A DNA stretch of 64,000 bases from contig CAYOHP010000001.1 of assembly GCA_964403795.1 (NCBI GenBank), forward strand, positions 62,001 through 126,000, written 5' to 3'. The position numbers were made by a program, and so were the translations under genes. The first letter of the stretch is position 1; each line of letters begins with the position of its first letter. Shown one piece after another: positions 1 through 7,973 of this stretch. The notes under the pieces were generated by a model. The model was not told the DNA's origin, ran no database searches, and saw only the letters and a list, made by a program, of their open reading frames with translations. Source of the stretch: CAYOHP01 sp964403795 [NCBI: uncultured bacterium] (GTDB lineage Bacteria; Muiribacteriota; UBA6191; CAZXTJ01).

Positions 1-1310
1 GCGAGCCGCCGGTTCACCTCCGCGAGGTGTTCCCGCATGGCGAGCGCGGCGTCGATCGCGGCATCGCAGGCATCGCTCTCGCCGGCCAGCCCGAACACCG
101 CCATGGCGGCATCCCCGATGAACTTGTCGAGCACCCCGCCCCGCCCGTGGATGGCCGCCACCGTGCCCGTGAAGTACTCGTTCAGGAACGCCACCAGCTC
201 GGTGGGCGACATCGACTCGGAGAGCGGCGTGAAGTTCCGAAGATCGCTGAACAGGACCGCCACATCGACCAGCCGTCCGCCCAGGTCGGTCCCCTGCTCG
301 CTGGCCAGGATGCTCTTCGCCACCTGCGGGCTCACGTACTTCCCGAAGGCCTTGCGGATCCGCTCCCGCTCGGCGAGACCGGCGATCATCTCGTTGGTCC
401 CGGAGGCGATCCGGGCGAACTCGTCCTGGGTGAAGGCGGGGACCCGGACCTGGTAGTCGCCCCGCTTCACGGCGTCCAGAGCCGAGAGTTCGAGGGCGAA
501 CATGTCGGCGAGGTTGGCGGCGTAGCGGCGCACTACCAGGTAGGAGCACCCGAAGAGCACCACCATCACGAAGACGATTTCCCAGGCCACCTCGGCGAAG
601 GGGATGTTCCGCCCCCGGCTCACCGCGAAGCGCAGCTCGAGGAAGTCCTTCTCGATCAGGAGCACCATGACTGTGGAGAAGACCAGCAGGGTCACGGTGA
701 AGAAGACCAGGAACTGCACCGCCACCGGCACGTAGCCGGCGTCGATCCGGGGCGGGTCCAGCTTCTGCTCCAGCACCAGCCGGGCCGAGCGCCGCTGCCG
801 CTCCAGCAGCTCGAAGGCCCCGGCGAAGAACCCCAGGGTGGCGCACCCGATCGCCAGCTTGGCCCCGCTCTTGGCGAAGGGGAACCCGTAGCCCCAGAGG
901 TTGCGGAGCGCGATCGCCATCCCCGACCCGCTCCAGATCGTCCATGCGAGCAGGAAGTGGGCCGTCGGGATACCCGAACGTCCCGCCATCAGCGCCGCTT
1001 CCACTCGCCGGTCGAGGAACCCGAACCCCGGCGTGGCGGCCACCTGCACCAGCACCAGGAGCAGCCCGAGTTCGCCCGCGATCTCCACCGATCCCTGGCC
1101 GGCGAGCAGGGGACAGACCTCGACCGCGTAGAGCCCGATGAGGAAGGCCCCGAAGAGCGTCTGGGCCAGCCTCGGCAGGAGCCGTGACGGTTCCGCTCCC
1201 CCGCCCGGTTCGCGCCCGGCGCCCGATGCGGCCCCGGTTCCGGCGTCCGCACCAACACCGCCCGCAGCCGCCGGCCCCGCACCCGGCCCGCCTCGACTCC
1301 CGTCCTTCAT
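1..1310 (-). CDS. Membrane-bound class III adenylate cyclase (3' end missing)
   Basis: Predicted to make cAMP from ATP at the inner membrane. After a Pro/Gly/Ala-rich cytoplasmic leader the protein shows about six hydrophobic segments (residues 45-255), a HAMP-like linker (about 255-310) and a class III cyclase domain from about 345. Visible catalytic residues are the first metal Asp in VLFSD (D356) and the second in KFIGD (D400). The Lys of KFIGD (K396) is the usual adenine-selecting residue, so adenylate rather than guanylate cyclase is favoured. The C-terminal part of the domain lies beyond the window. The ATG at 1310 overlaps the TGA of the upstream acyl-AMP ligase gene (ATGA), so the two are probably translationally coupled. 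A cNMP-binding protein is encoded at 32627-33847, but a link between them is only an inference. Confidence 0.9.
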   Translation of the reverse strand, partial: MKDGSRGGPGAGPAAAGGVGADAGTGAASGAGREPGGGAEPSRLLPRLAQTLFGAFLIGLYAVEVCPLLAGQGSVEIAGELGLLLVLVQVAATPGFGFLDRRVEAALMAGRSGIPTAHFLLAWTIWSGSGMAIALRNLWGYGFPFAKSGAKLAIGCATLGFFAGAFELLERQRRSARLVLEQKLDPPRIDAGYVPVAVQFLVFFTVTLLVFSTVMVLLIEKDFLELRFAVSRGRNIPFAEVAWEIVFVMVVLFGCSYLVVRRYAANLADMFALELSALDAVKRGDYQVRVPAFTQDEFARIASGTNEMIAGLAERERIRKAFGKYVSPQVAKSILASEQGTDLGGRLVDVAVLFSDLRNFTPLSESMSPTELVAFLNEYFTGTVAAIHGRGGVLDKFIGDAAMAVFGLAGESDACDAAIDAALAMREHLAEVNRRL

Positions 1311-4231
1311 CGCCGCTCCCGATCCGGTTCGCCGCAGTGCTCGAGCAGAAACGCCCGGGTCCGGTCCCGGAGCGCCACTGCTGCCTCCAGGTCAGCCCCC
1401 GAGGGGACCACCGGCGGGCCCGCCGTGAGCACCACGGTACCGGGTCTCGGCCATCCCTGGTCGGGCTCCAGGCACCACCGGGTCCCGGCGATCGCCACCG
1501 GCACGATCGGGAGCCCGAGCCGGGCCGCCAGCTGGAACGCCCCCATCTTGAACGGGAGCAGGCCCGGCACCCGCTGGAAGGTCCCTTCGGGGAACACCAC
1601 CACCCCGTCTCCGCGGGCCGCCGCGGCCTCGACCTCGCGCTGGTCCTCGACCGCCTTCACGGCGTCGAAGCGCTCCACGAACAGGGCGTCGAGCCCGCCG
1701 AAGAACCTGCGCCCCACGAAGCTCTCCCGGAGCTCGCTCTTCACCACCGGGCGCAGGCGACGAGGCGCCACCGCCAGCAGCACCGGGGCATCGAGGTAGC
1801 TCTGGTGGTTGGCCACCACCACCACGTTCCCGCTGGCTGGCAGGTGCTCGAAGCCGCGGCACTCGACCCGGGTCCGGGTCATCACGAGGAAGGCCCGGCA
1901 CACCGCCTTGAGCACCCTCCAGCGCAGCGCCGGCCAGGGGGCGAAGGCCGAGACCAGCCACCCGATCGCCCCCATCGAGAGGAACCACGCCCACCACCAG
2001 GCCGCGTAGACGAGCCGCGCCGCGCCCTCGACCACCCCGAGCGCCAGGCCCCAGGCCGCCTCGCACCCGAGACGCACCCGGGTCCCCAGATCGAGCGTGG
2101 CGCCGGCTCCCAGCCTTCCCCCGAGATAGAGCTCGCGGGTGCCGTCGCGACGGATCTTGCCGCTCGAGGTCTTCAGGACCGAGCCCGGCGGGACCAGTAC
2201 CACCTCGTCGGGCGGCATGCCGATCACCGCCGACACCGCTTCCCGCACCGCGGTCACCAGCGCCTCCCGGGCGGCCCGGTCGCGGGCCCGGGTCTCGGCC
2301 ACCACCACCACGTTCTCGGTGCCGCTGTCGGCATCCGCCACCCCGAAGGCCGCCACGCAGCCGGTGCGGATCCCCGCCACCGCGCCCGCCGCCTCCTCGA
2401 TCTCCTGGGGCACCAGGTTGCGCCCGCCCTTCAGGATCAGGTCCTTGGCCCGCCCGCTGATCACGATCTCGCCCTCGGCCAGGTAGGCGAGGTCGCCGGA
2501 GTCGAGCCAGTCGCTTGTCCCCCACCGCTCGCCCGCAAGGGGCTCGCGGGTGCCGGGCTGCGCTTCGCTGCTTCCCCTGGCGAAGCCCGGGGCGCTCCGC
2601 TTCGCCCAGCGTCGCAGAGCCGCGGTCGCCTCGGGATTGCGGTGGTAACCGTCGGTCGCCGACGGCCCCTGGTAGAGGAGGCGCCCCACGACCCGCTCGG
2701 GGACCTCCTCGCCGCTCGGGTCCACGATCCGCACCCGGTACCCGGGGAGCGGCGGACCGCAGGCGATGAACTCGAGGGCGTCGGCCTCCTCGGGCCCCGC
2801 CGGCACCGCCTGGCCCCGCGCCGCGAACTCCTCGCGCCGCACCCGGTCGACCCGGGCACCCCGGGCCAAGGGAGTGATCGAGAGTCCGAGCGCCAGCTCC
2901 GCCATGCCGTAGCAGGGAGCCAGGGCCTCGGCCTTGAACCCATGGGGAGCGAAGCGGGCCGCGAAGCGCCGCATCGTCCCCGGACTCACCGGCTCGGCCC
3001 CGCAGATCCCCATGCGCCAGGCCGAGAGGTCGAGCCCGGCGATCTCCTCGTCGGGCACCCGGGAGGCGCAGAGTTCGTAGGCGAAGTTCGGGGCCGCGGT
3101 GAGCGTGGCCCGGTGCCGGCTCATGGCCTCGAGCCAGCGCGACGGCCGCCCCAGGAAGGCGAGCGGCGACATGAGCACGAACGGCACCCCGTAGTAGAGC
3201 GTGCCGAGCGCCGCCCCGATCAATCCGAGGTCGTGGTAGAGCGGCAGCCAGCTCACGAACACGTCGCGCTCGGCCCGCGGCTCGATCCCGTAGCCGAAGG
3301 CCCGCAGGTTGGCGAGCAGCTGGGCGTGGGTGAGTTCGACGCCCTTGGGGTTGCCGGTGCTCCCCGAGGTGTACTGGAGGAAGGCCAGGTCCTCGCCCCG
3401 GGTGCGGGGCCGGGCCGGCTCCACGCTGCCGACGTCGAGGTCCTCGACCCCGACCACCTCTTCGAGGCCCTCGACCCGGCTGCGGAGCACCCGTCCCAGG
3501 GTGCGGGCCTCGGGCACGGTGACCAGGATCCGGGCCCGGCAGTTCGCCAGGATCCGGGCCTGTCGCCCCAGGTGGTCCTCGAGCTGGCTGGGGCGGGCCG
3601 GCGGGTAGAGCGGCACCGGCACGCCCCCGGCCCGCAGCGCCCCGAAGAAGGCCGCGAAGTACCCGAGCCCGGTCGGCAGCATCACCGCCACGGTGCTCCC
3701 GGGGCCGACTCCCTTGGCCTGGAGCGCGGCCGCCACCCTGCCCGCCTCCCGGTGCAGCGCTCCGTAGGTGACCGGCTGCTCGTTGCCGTCCTCGTCGCGG
3801 AGCAGCATCCAGACCCGGTCCGGGGTGTGCTCGGCGTGGTGCTCGAGGACTTCGACGAGCGTCTGCGCGTCGGTGGGAAGGCCGATCGCGCCGCCCTGCA
3901 CCTGGCTCGCGCCCGGGGCACTCCCGGAACCCCCGGGCCGGGTCCCGGCTGAGCCCGCGAGCATCGCCACCAGGTCGGCCGGGGTCTCCAGGCGAGCCAG
4001 CGCCGACTCCGGCAGGTCCACCCCGAACCGGCGCGAGGCCCGCACCACGAGCTCGGAGCGGGCCAGGCTGTCGAGACCGAGGTCGGCGTCGAGCCGGGTC
4101 GAGAGGCCGATCCGGGGCTTCGAGCCGGGGTAGAGCTCGGCGACCAGCTCGGCGAGGAGCGCGAGCACCCGCGCTTCGGAACTCGGCTCGGGATCGGGCT
4201 CCGGCCCGGTGGTCGTGGTCACGAGGGGCAC
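1307..4231 (-). CDS. Acyl carrier / fatty acyl-AMP ligase / PlsC-type acyltransferase fusion
   Basis: A 974-residue three-part protein. Residues 20-92 are an acyl carrier domain with the phosphopantetheine serine in LGLDSL (S55). Residues 125-690 are an adenylate-forming ligase: P-loop YTSGSTGNPKG (about 288-297), then WLPLYHDLGLIG, which is typical of fatty acyl-AMP ligases rather than acyl-CoA ligases. Two hydrophobic segments follow near 710-750. Residues 750-965 are a PlsC/LPLAT acyltransferase with NHQSYLD (HX4D) and FPEGT. The natural reading is activation of a fatty acid, loading on the built-in carrier and transfer to a lysophospholipid or other membrane acceptor, similar to Aas-type acyl recycling. 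Start is GTG with a TACCCT hexamer 9 nt upstream. Its stop overlaps the cyclase start. Confidence 0.9.
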   Translation of the reverse strand: MPLVTTTTGPEPDPEPSSEARVLALLAELVAELYPGSKPRIGLSTRLDADLGLDSLARSELVVRASRRFGVDLPESALARLETPADLVAMLAGSAGTRPGGSGSAPGASQVQGGAIGLPTDAQTLVEVLEHHAEHTPDRVWMLLRDEDGNEQPVTYGALHREAGRVAAALQAKGVGPGSTVAVMLPTGLGYFAAFFGALRAGGVPVPLYPPARPSQLEDHLGRQARILANCRARILVTVPEARTLGRVLRSRVEGLEEVVGVEDLDVGSVEPARPRTRGEDLAFLQYTSGSTGNPKGVELTHAQLLANLRAFGYGIEPRAERDVFVSWLPLYHDLGLIGAALGTLYYGVPFVLMSPLAFLGRPSRWLEAMSRHRATLTAAPNFAYELCASRVPDEEIAGLDLSAWRMGICGAEPVSPGTMRRFAARFAPHGFKAEALAPCYGMAELALGLSITPLARGARVDRVRREEFAARGQAVPAGPEEADALEFIACGPPLPGYRVRIVDPSGEEVPERVVGRLLYQGPSATDGYHRNPEATAALRRWAKRSAPGFARGSSEAQPGTREPLAGERWGTSDWLDSGDLAYLAEGEIVISGRAKDLILKGGRNLVPQEIEEAAGAVAGIRTGCVAAFGVADADSGTENVVVVAETRARDRAAREALVTAVREAVSAVIGMPPDEVVLVPPGSVLKTSSGKIRRDGTRELYLGGRLGAGATLDLGTRVRLGCEAAWGLALGVVEGAARLVYAAWWWAWFLSMGAIGWLVSAFAPWPALRWRVLKAVCRAFLVMTRTRVECRGFEHLPASGNVVVVANHQSYLDAPVLLAVAPRRLRPVVKSELRESFVGRRFFGGLDALFVERFDAVKAVEDQREVEAAAARGDGVVVFPEGTFQRVPGLLPFKMGAFQLAARLGLPIVPVAIAGTRWCLEPDQGWPRPGTVVLTAGPPVVPSGADLEAAVALRDRTRAFLLEHCGEPDRERR

Positions 4232-4239
4232 CCTGCGAG

Positions 4240-4246
4240 TAGGGTA
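4240..4246. promoter_or_regulatory. Overlapping bidirectional -10 element
   Basis: The heptamer TAGGGTA reads TAGGGT (4240-4245) on the plus strand and TACCCT (4246-4241) on the minus strand. Each is a TANNNT -10-like hexamer and each lies exactly 9 nt before a start codon: GTG 4231 on the minus strand and ATG 4255 on the plus strand. No Shine-Dalgarno precedes either start. Confidence 0.5.
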
Positions 4247-4254
4247 TTCCCCGG

Positions 4255-4749
4255 ATGCGCCCCCTCGCCACCTACTTGGCCGGCTACACCCGCTACCACC
4301 GCCACCCGGTGAACCGCGCCTGCCATTTCGTGGGAGTGCCGGCGATCACCCTCTCGCTCATGTTCCTGCTCCACTGGCTGCCGCTGCCCTGGTCGGGCGC
4401 CCCCACCGCCGCCCAGCTCGGGATCCTGGTGGTCTGCGGCTGGTACATGGCGCTCGACGCGGCGCTCGGGTCGGCGCTGGTGCTCGTCTTCTGCCTCATG
4501 CTCGGGCTCGCGATCCGGCTCGCCCCGGTCGCCGACGCTGCCGGCTGGAGCTGGTTCTGGACCCTCTTCGTGGGCGGCTGGATCTTCCAGCTCCTGGGCC
4601 ATGGGTTCGAGGGCAAGCGCCCGGCGCTCCTCGACAACGCGGTCCAGATCTTCGTGGCCCCGCTCTTCCTCGCCGCCGAGGTCGCCATGGGCCTCGGCTA
4701 CCGCAAGGACCTCAGGGACGCCCTGGACGAGCTGCTCCAGGACGGGTAG
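4255..4749 (+). CDS. Mpo1/YGL010w-like (DUF962) membrane protein
   Basis: A 164-residue protein with four hydrophobic segments. It has the hallmarks of the DUF962/Mpo1 family: YTRYHRHPVNRACHFVGVP near the N-terminus (His-containing motif) and a second motif with FQLLGHGFEGKRPAL around residues 108-122. Yeast Mpo1 is an iron-dependent dioxygenase in alpha-oxidation of 2-hydroxy fatty acids. Bacterial members are mostly uncharacterised, so a lipid-modifying role here is inference, although the divergent neighbour is a fatty-acid activating enzyme. There is no Shine-Dalgarno, and a TAGGGT hexamer 9 nt upstream suggests a leaderless transcript. Length is normal for the family. Confidence 0.85.
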   Translation: MRPLATYLAGYTRYHRHPVNRACHFVGVPAITLSLMFLLHWLPLPWSGAPTAAQLGILVVCGWYMALDAALGSALVLVFCLMLGLAIRLAPVADAAGWSWFWTLFVGGWIFQLLGHGFEGKRPALLDNAVQIFVAPLFLAAEVAMGLGYRKDLRDALDELLQDG

Positions 4750-4851
4750 GCCCAGGCAAGACCCTCGGGACGCCGAAGCCGGGCGAGGGCGAGCAGGCCG
4801 GAGTCGATCGGGGAGGGGACGCGGTCGCGGTGCCCGCCCAGGCCGGAGTCC

Positions 4852-5229
4852 TCAGATCGTGACGATGCGAAGTGCGGGTGCCAGTGCGAGCATGTCCTCG
4901 GGATCCGAGGTGGCCACGCCGTGCCCGCGACGGGTGGCACAGACGACGACCGAGGCATCGATCAGGTCGGAAGACCCGGCCACGCCGCAGAGCTGGCCCG
5001 CGGTCCGGGCTGTCTGGTCGTCGAGAGGCTCGACCTCGACGGTGGAGGAGGCGAGGAATGCGGCCAGGCGAGCCTGACGCCGCCCGTCCCTCCAGACCTG
5101 CCCCACCACGCCCGCGGGGACCGCGAGAGGGATCCCCTGGGCACGCGCCCGCACCACGATGGCGAGCATCCGACGATCCGAGCGTTCGAAGGCGATCAGC
5201 GCTCCGGCGTCCAGCGTCAGTCCACTCAC
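4852..5229 (-). CDS. PIN-domain ribonuclease toxin (VapC family)
   Basis: A 125-residue PIN domain, predicted to be a metal-dependent RNase and the toxin of a type II pair. Acidic residues in the expected places are D7 (LTLDAGALIAFE), D91 (DLIDASVV) and D109 (TSDPEDM). The usual second acidic residue is Gln in PAGVVGQVWRDG (Q44), as in the subfamily with the QVWR signature. The start overlaps the stop of the antitoxin gene by 4 nt (ATGA), the normal arrangement for such modules. Target RNA cannot be predicted. Confidence 0.85.
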   Translation of the reverse strand: MSGLTLDAGALIAFERSDRRMLAIVVRARAQGIPLAVPAGVVGQVWRDGRRQARLAAFLASSTVEVEPLDDQTARTAGQLCGVAGSSDLIDASVVVCATRRGHGVATSDPEDMLALAPALRIVTI

Positions 5230-5480
5230 CGCCCGGTCCGACGCTTCCGCGCCGTGCCCAGGGCCCGGTCCGCTGCGGCCTTCTCCCGTTTCGTCAACGG
5301 ACCTCCGGTTTCCGCCAGCATCTCCTGGAGCAGGGCGTCGAGGTCCTCCAGCATCAGCTTCTGCGCCAGTGCCTCGCTCATGTAGGCACTGAGGCTCCTG
5401 GCCCGGCCTCGCCGGACCTCCCCTCGAGCTCTCTGCAGGATTTCTTCCGGAACCGTGATCGCGGTCTTCACAGTGGTCAT
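5226..5480 (-). CDS. Ribbon-helix-helix-type antitoxin of the PIN toxin
   Basis: An 84-residue protein starting TTVKTAITVPEEILQRA, which resembles an RHH DNA-binding strand and helix. A longer helical, charged C-terminal half probably wraps the toxin. I start it at ATG 5480, not at the upstream in-frame ATG (5540), because the RHH strand begins there and because TAGGAT (5493-5488) lies 7 nt before it. The pair is likely autoregulated, as is general for RHH antitoxins. Confidence 0.8.
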   Translation of the reverse strand: MTTVKTAITVPEEILQRARGEVRRGRARSLSAYMSEALAQKLMLEDLDALLQEMLAETGGPLTKREKAAADRALGTARKRRTGR

Positions 5481-5487
5481 ACCTCTT

Positions 5488-5493
5488 ATCCTA
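5488..5493 (-). promoter_or_regulatory. TANNNT -10-like hexamer of the antitoxin gene
   Basis: TAGGAT on the minus strand ends 7 nt before ATG 5480. An AGAGGT that could act as a weak Shine-Dalgarno lies between, so leaderless initiation is possible but not certain here. Confidence 0.35.
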
Positions 5494-5751
5494 CCATCGG
5501 AAGGAATGCGACCCTCGGCGTCGTGGCCGAATCGCGGCAACGCCCCCGACCTCCTCGGCCTGGTAGCCTGGCCGATCCCTGTTCCTCACCTCCCGGGACT
5601 CCTCTCCTCCGCTCCCACCGACAAGCAGGCTCTCGATCGCGGACTGGACGGTTTCATCGTCGTCTCCGCGCTCCCGGCGTCGATGCCGGGATCCGGAGGG
5701 GTGCGACGACGACCCGGTCGCGGGGGGTCGCGAGAGCAGGGGCCTGGACTC
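5494..5751. other. Non-coding stretch between two toxin-antitoxin modules
   Basis: About 260 bases with no open frame that resembles a protein and no clear hairpin with a T tract. I see nothing I can name here apart from the promoter of the antitoxin gene at its left end. Confidence 0.4.
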
Positions 5752-6126
5752 TCACCCCTTGGCGAAGTAGCGGACTCCCGACCTGCCTTCGAAGTCGGCG
5801 TCCTGGGTCCACAGGGTGGCGCCGTAGCCCCTGGCCGTCGCATAGAGGAGGGCATCGGCCATCGCCAGCCGTTCCTCCAGGCTGAGCCTGGCGGCCGAAA
5901 GTGCGACCGCTCCCGTGACGTCCACCACCGTCCCCTGCTGCATGGCCGAAACCGCCAGGAGGGCCTGGGCCTCTCCGCGTTGCTGGTGGATCCGCCGGAA
6001 GACCTCGAAGAGGTTGATGGAGGAGACCAGGAGCTTGCCCGTATCCTCGATGGGCCTGGCGAAGTGCTTGGCGTTGGGCCCGTCGGCGAAGTACTCGAGC
6101 CAGGCCGAGGAATCGACCAGGTTCAC
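5752..6126 (-). CDS. PIN-domain ribonuclease toxin (VapC family)
   Basis: A 124-residue PIN domain with the full acidic set: D5 (MNLVDSSAWLEYF), E41 (INLFEVFRR), D91 (AMADALLYA) and D109 (LWTQDADFEG). This should be an active Mg-dependent endoribonuclease when free of its antitoxin. It overlaps the AbrB-type antitoxin gene by 4 nt (ATGA). It is unrelated in detail to the PIN protein 600 bases away, which pairs with an RHH antitoxin. Confidence 0.9.
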   Translation of the reverse strand: MNLVDSSAWLEYFADGPNAKHFARPIEDTGKLLVSSINLFEVFRRIHQQRGEAQALLAVSAMQQGTVVDVTGAVALSAARLSLEERLAMADALLYATARGYGATLWTQDADFEGRSGVRYFAKG

Positions 6127-6332
6127 TCGCGATCCTTCTTCTGCCGGAGCGGATCCGTGTCGATCCCCGCCACCATCCCCCGCAGCTCCTTCAGGGGACG
6201 GATCAGCACCAGCTCGATCCGCCCGTCGTAGGCGATGGCCCGGAGCTTCTGCCCCGGCCTCAGGTTCAACTGCTCCCGCACGTCCCTGGGAATCACGACC
6301 TGGAACTTCGGTGACACCGTCACGGCGCTCAT
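6123..6332 (-). CDS. AbrB/MazE-type antitoxin
   Basis: A 69-residue swapped-hairpin AbrB domain: TVSPKFQVVIPRDVREQLNL followed by RPGQKLRAIAYDGRIELV. The C-terminal 20 residues are charged and likely neutralise the PIN partner encoded immediately downstream. AGGAG seven bases before ATG 6332 is a good ribosome site, in contrast to several leaderless-looking genes nearby. Confidence 0.9.
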   Translation of the reverse strand: MSAVTVSPKFQVVIPRDVREQLNLRPGQKLRAIAYDGRIELVLIRPLKELRGMVAGIDTDPLRQKKDRE

Positions 6333-6401
6333 GGCTCGCTCCTGTCCCGCTCCTGGGAGAGACCTACCAAAGGATTATCGATCGATCTACCACAAGTCAA
6401 G

Positions 6402-6614
6402 ATGCCCATCGACACAGTTCCGTCGTACCAAGCCTCCGCGGTCCCTCCTGCGACCGCACGACAGGTCCAGGACAGCGCCCGGAGCTGGTTCGCCCACCTG
6501 GCCCGGGCCGACACCTGGCGACTCCGGGAGCGCCTGATCGCGGAGTTCCGGGAGCGGGCCGGCCTGCTTCCCGATCGCGACCCGACGCTCGAGCCTCGCG
6601 AAGGATCGTCGTGA
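6402..6614 (+). CDS. Possible small protein, unknown
   Basis: A 70-codon frame in the 312-base gap between the AbrB antitoxin and the FGE remnant. The predicted protein is Arg/Ala-rich with one possible amphipathic helix (residues 18-55). I recognise no family and see no ribosome site. It may be a chance frame, which is common at this G+C content. Confidence 0.2.
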   Translation: MPIDTVPSYQASAVPPATARQVQDSARSWFAHLARADTWRLRERLIAEFRERAGLLPDRDPTLEPREGSS

Positions 6615-6644
6615 ACCCCTCGCCGCGACGGGAGGCTGGCACCG

Positions 6645-7210
6645 TCAAAGTGCCGAGGGCTCGCCTGGGACCGTGTCCCCGGAGAGGACAACGACTCGGA
6701 ACCCGCAGTGCTTGATCCTGAGCGTGGCGCCGCGGCGGCTCCGGCGGGCGGCACGCTCGCCCCCAGCTTGGTAGCCCCAGGAACCACCCCGCAGGACACG
6801 GGAGGCCCTGCCTTCCGTGCTCCAGACCGAGCCATCGCCGGGGGCTCCCTGGTAGTTGCCATGCCAGGGGTCCTCACACCACTCCCAGACGTTGCCCAGC
6901 ATGTCGCGCAGGCCCCAGGTGTTGCCTGGCTTCTTCCCGACCTGGTGGGTGGTCGATCTGCTGTTCGCGTCGTACCAAGCGATCGTACCTAGCTTGCCGT
7001 AGCGTAGGCCCATCGTGCCGGCCCGGGCCACGTACTCCCACTCCGCCTCGCTCGGCAGCCGATAGACCCGACCTGCGGGAAGCTTGCCGGCGGCCCTCTC
7101 CCGCTCCGTGAGCCTCTCCAGAAACTCCTGGGCATCGTTCCAGCTCACTTGCTCGACCGGGCGGCGGTCGTCACCCTTGAAGTGGGCCAGGTTCGACCCC
7201 AGCTCAAGCC
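6645..7210 (-). pseudogene. C-terminal remnant of a formylglycine-generating-enzyme (FGE/SUMF1) domain
   Basis: The minus-strand translation from about 7210 to 6645 is a clear FGE-sulfatase domain C-terminal two-thirds: RPVEQVSWNDAQEF, YRLPSEAEWEYVARAG, GLRDMLGNVWEWCEDPW, RVLRGGSW and a final HCGFRVV. The N-terminal part of the fold (the MGS.....E.P.H.V segment) is absent. The upstream frame stays open but has no FGE similarity, and I find no convincing start codon. This looks like a gene truncated by rearrangement next to the nucleotidyltransferase modules. Intact family members either convert a sulfatase Cys to formylglycine or act as effector domains beside kinases. Confidence 0.7.
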
Positions 7211-7294
7211 CGGGGTCCCCCGGGGTCCGGGACGGAGTGTGGCCGCCTCGCCATCTGCCTGCCGACGCTGCGGTCCCTGGCAAAATGGAGTGGA

Positions 7295-7552
7295 ATGGAA
7301 CCCAGGTACCGAGAGGCCTACGTGCGTCGGTCGGGGGACCCGCCCCCCGCACCCCTCCGTGACCGGACGACCCCGGGGGAACGCGTCGAGATGATGTGGT
7401 ATCTCGCCCTGACCGCCTGGGCCTTCGCCGGGAGGCCCGTTGAACCGCGACTTCCTCGAGATGTTGGATGCGTTGTCCGCCGAGGGCGTCCGCTACCTGG
7501 TGGTGGACGCGTATGCGGTGGCGGTCCACGGGTATCCGAGGGCGACGGGTGA
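7295..7552 (+). CDS. Possible partner protein of the downstream nucleotidyltransferase
   Basis: An 85-codon frame whose first 50 residues (MEPRYREAYVRR, then ERVEMMWYLALTAWAFAG, then RLPRDV) resemble the short proteins often encoded just upstream of minimal nucleotidyltransferases. It overlaps the nucleotidyltransferase gene by more than 100 nt, and its last 30 residues look like out-of-frame Gly/Arg-rich sequence. The original stop may have been lost by a frameshift. The similarity is from memory, not from a search. Confidence 0.4.
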   Translation: MEPRYREAYVRRSGDPPPAPLRDRTTPGERVEMMWYLALTAWAFAGRPVEPRLPRDVGCVVRRGRPLPGGGRVCGGGPRVSEGDG

Positions 7553-7889
7553 CCTCGACCTCTGGATCCGGCCCGATCCCGAGAACGCGGCCCGCACCTG
7601 GCAGGCCCTGACCCGCTTCCGTGCGCCTCTTGATGGCCTCGCCCGCGAAGACCTGGAGCAGCCTGGCCTGATCTTCATGATGGGGCGGGAACCCAATCGG
7701 ATCGACCTCCTCACCGAGGTCACCGGCCTCGAGTTCGACACCGCCTGGGACCGGCGCATCGAGATCGAGATGCTGGGGCGAAGCGTTCCCGTGCTCGGCC
7801 TCGAGGATCTGATCCGCAACAAGAAGGCGACGGGACGCCCCAAGGACCTGCTCGACATCGAGTGCCTGGAGGGCCGATCCGGGTCCTGA
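7440..7889 (+). CDS. Minimal nucleotidyltransferase (MNT/AbiEii-like)
   Basis: A 149-residue pol-beta-fold nucleotidyltransferase. GDLDLW (residues 37-42) supplies the two metal-binding aspartates D38 and D40, and RIDLLT near residue 90 supplies the third. The motif that normally reads GA or GS is DAYA here (VVDAYAVAVHG), so the glycine is replaced by D23. Activity may therefore be altered. It ends with the family's RNKKATGRPKDLLDIECLE. Such proteins often act as antitoxins or toxins in two-gene modules. Start is TTG 7440, directly following the partner-like frame. Confidence 0.8.
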   Translation: MNRDFLEMLDALSAEGVRYLVVDAYAVAVHGYPRATGDLDLWIRPDPENAARTWQALTRFRAPLDGLAREDLEQPGLIFMMGREPNRIDLLTEVTGLEFDTAWDRRIEIEMLGRSVPVLGLEDLIRNKKATGRPKDLLDIECLEGRSGS

Positions 7890-7936
7890 CGGCCCCAGGA
7901 CCAGGCGCCTCCAGGATCCGCAGCCTTGTCCAAACT

Positions 7937-7966
7937 TTGATAATCCTTGGATTTCACGGGTACCCT
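7937..7966 (+). promoter_or_regulatory. Promoter of the RHH/nucleotidyltransferase module
   Basis: TTGATA (7937-7942), 18 nt, then TACCCT (7961-7966), which ends 7 nt before ATG 7974. This is the best -35/-10 pair among the leaderless-type promoters in the window. It supports 7974, not the in-frame TTG at 7947, as the start. Confidence 0.55.
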
Positions 7967-7973
7967 TCTCTCG

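Noticed and set aside
1184-3952. 922-codon plus-strand frame opposite the acyl-AMP ligase fusion
   Set aside because: Its translation is Arg/Pro/His-rich low-complexity sequence with no domain. The minus strand encodes a clear three-domain enzyme. Long antisense frames are expected at this G+C.
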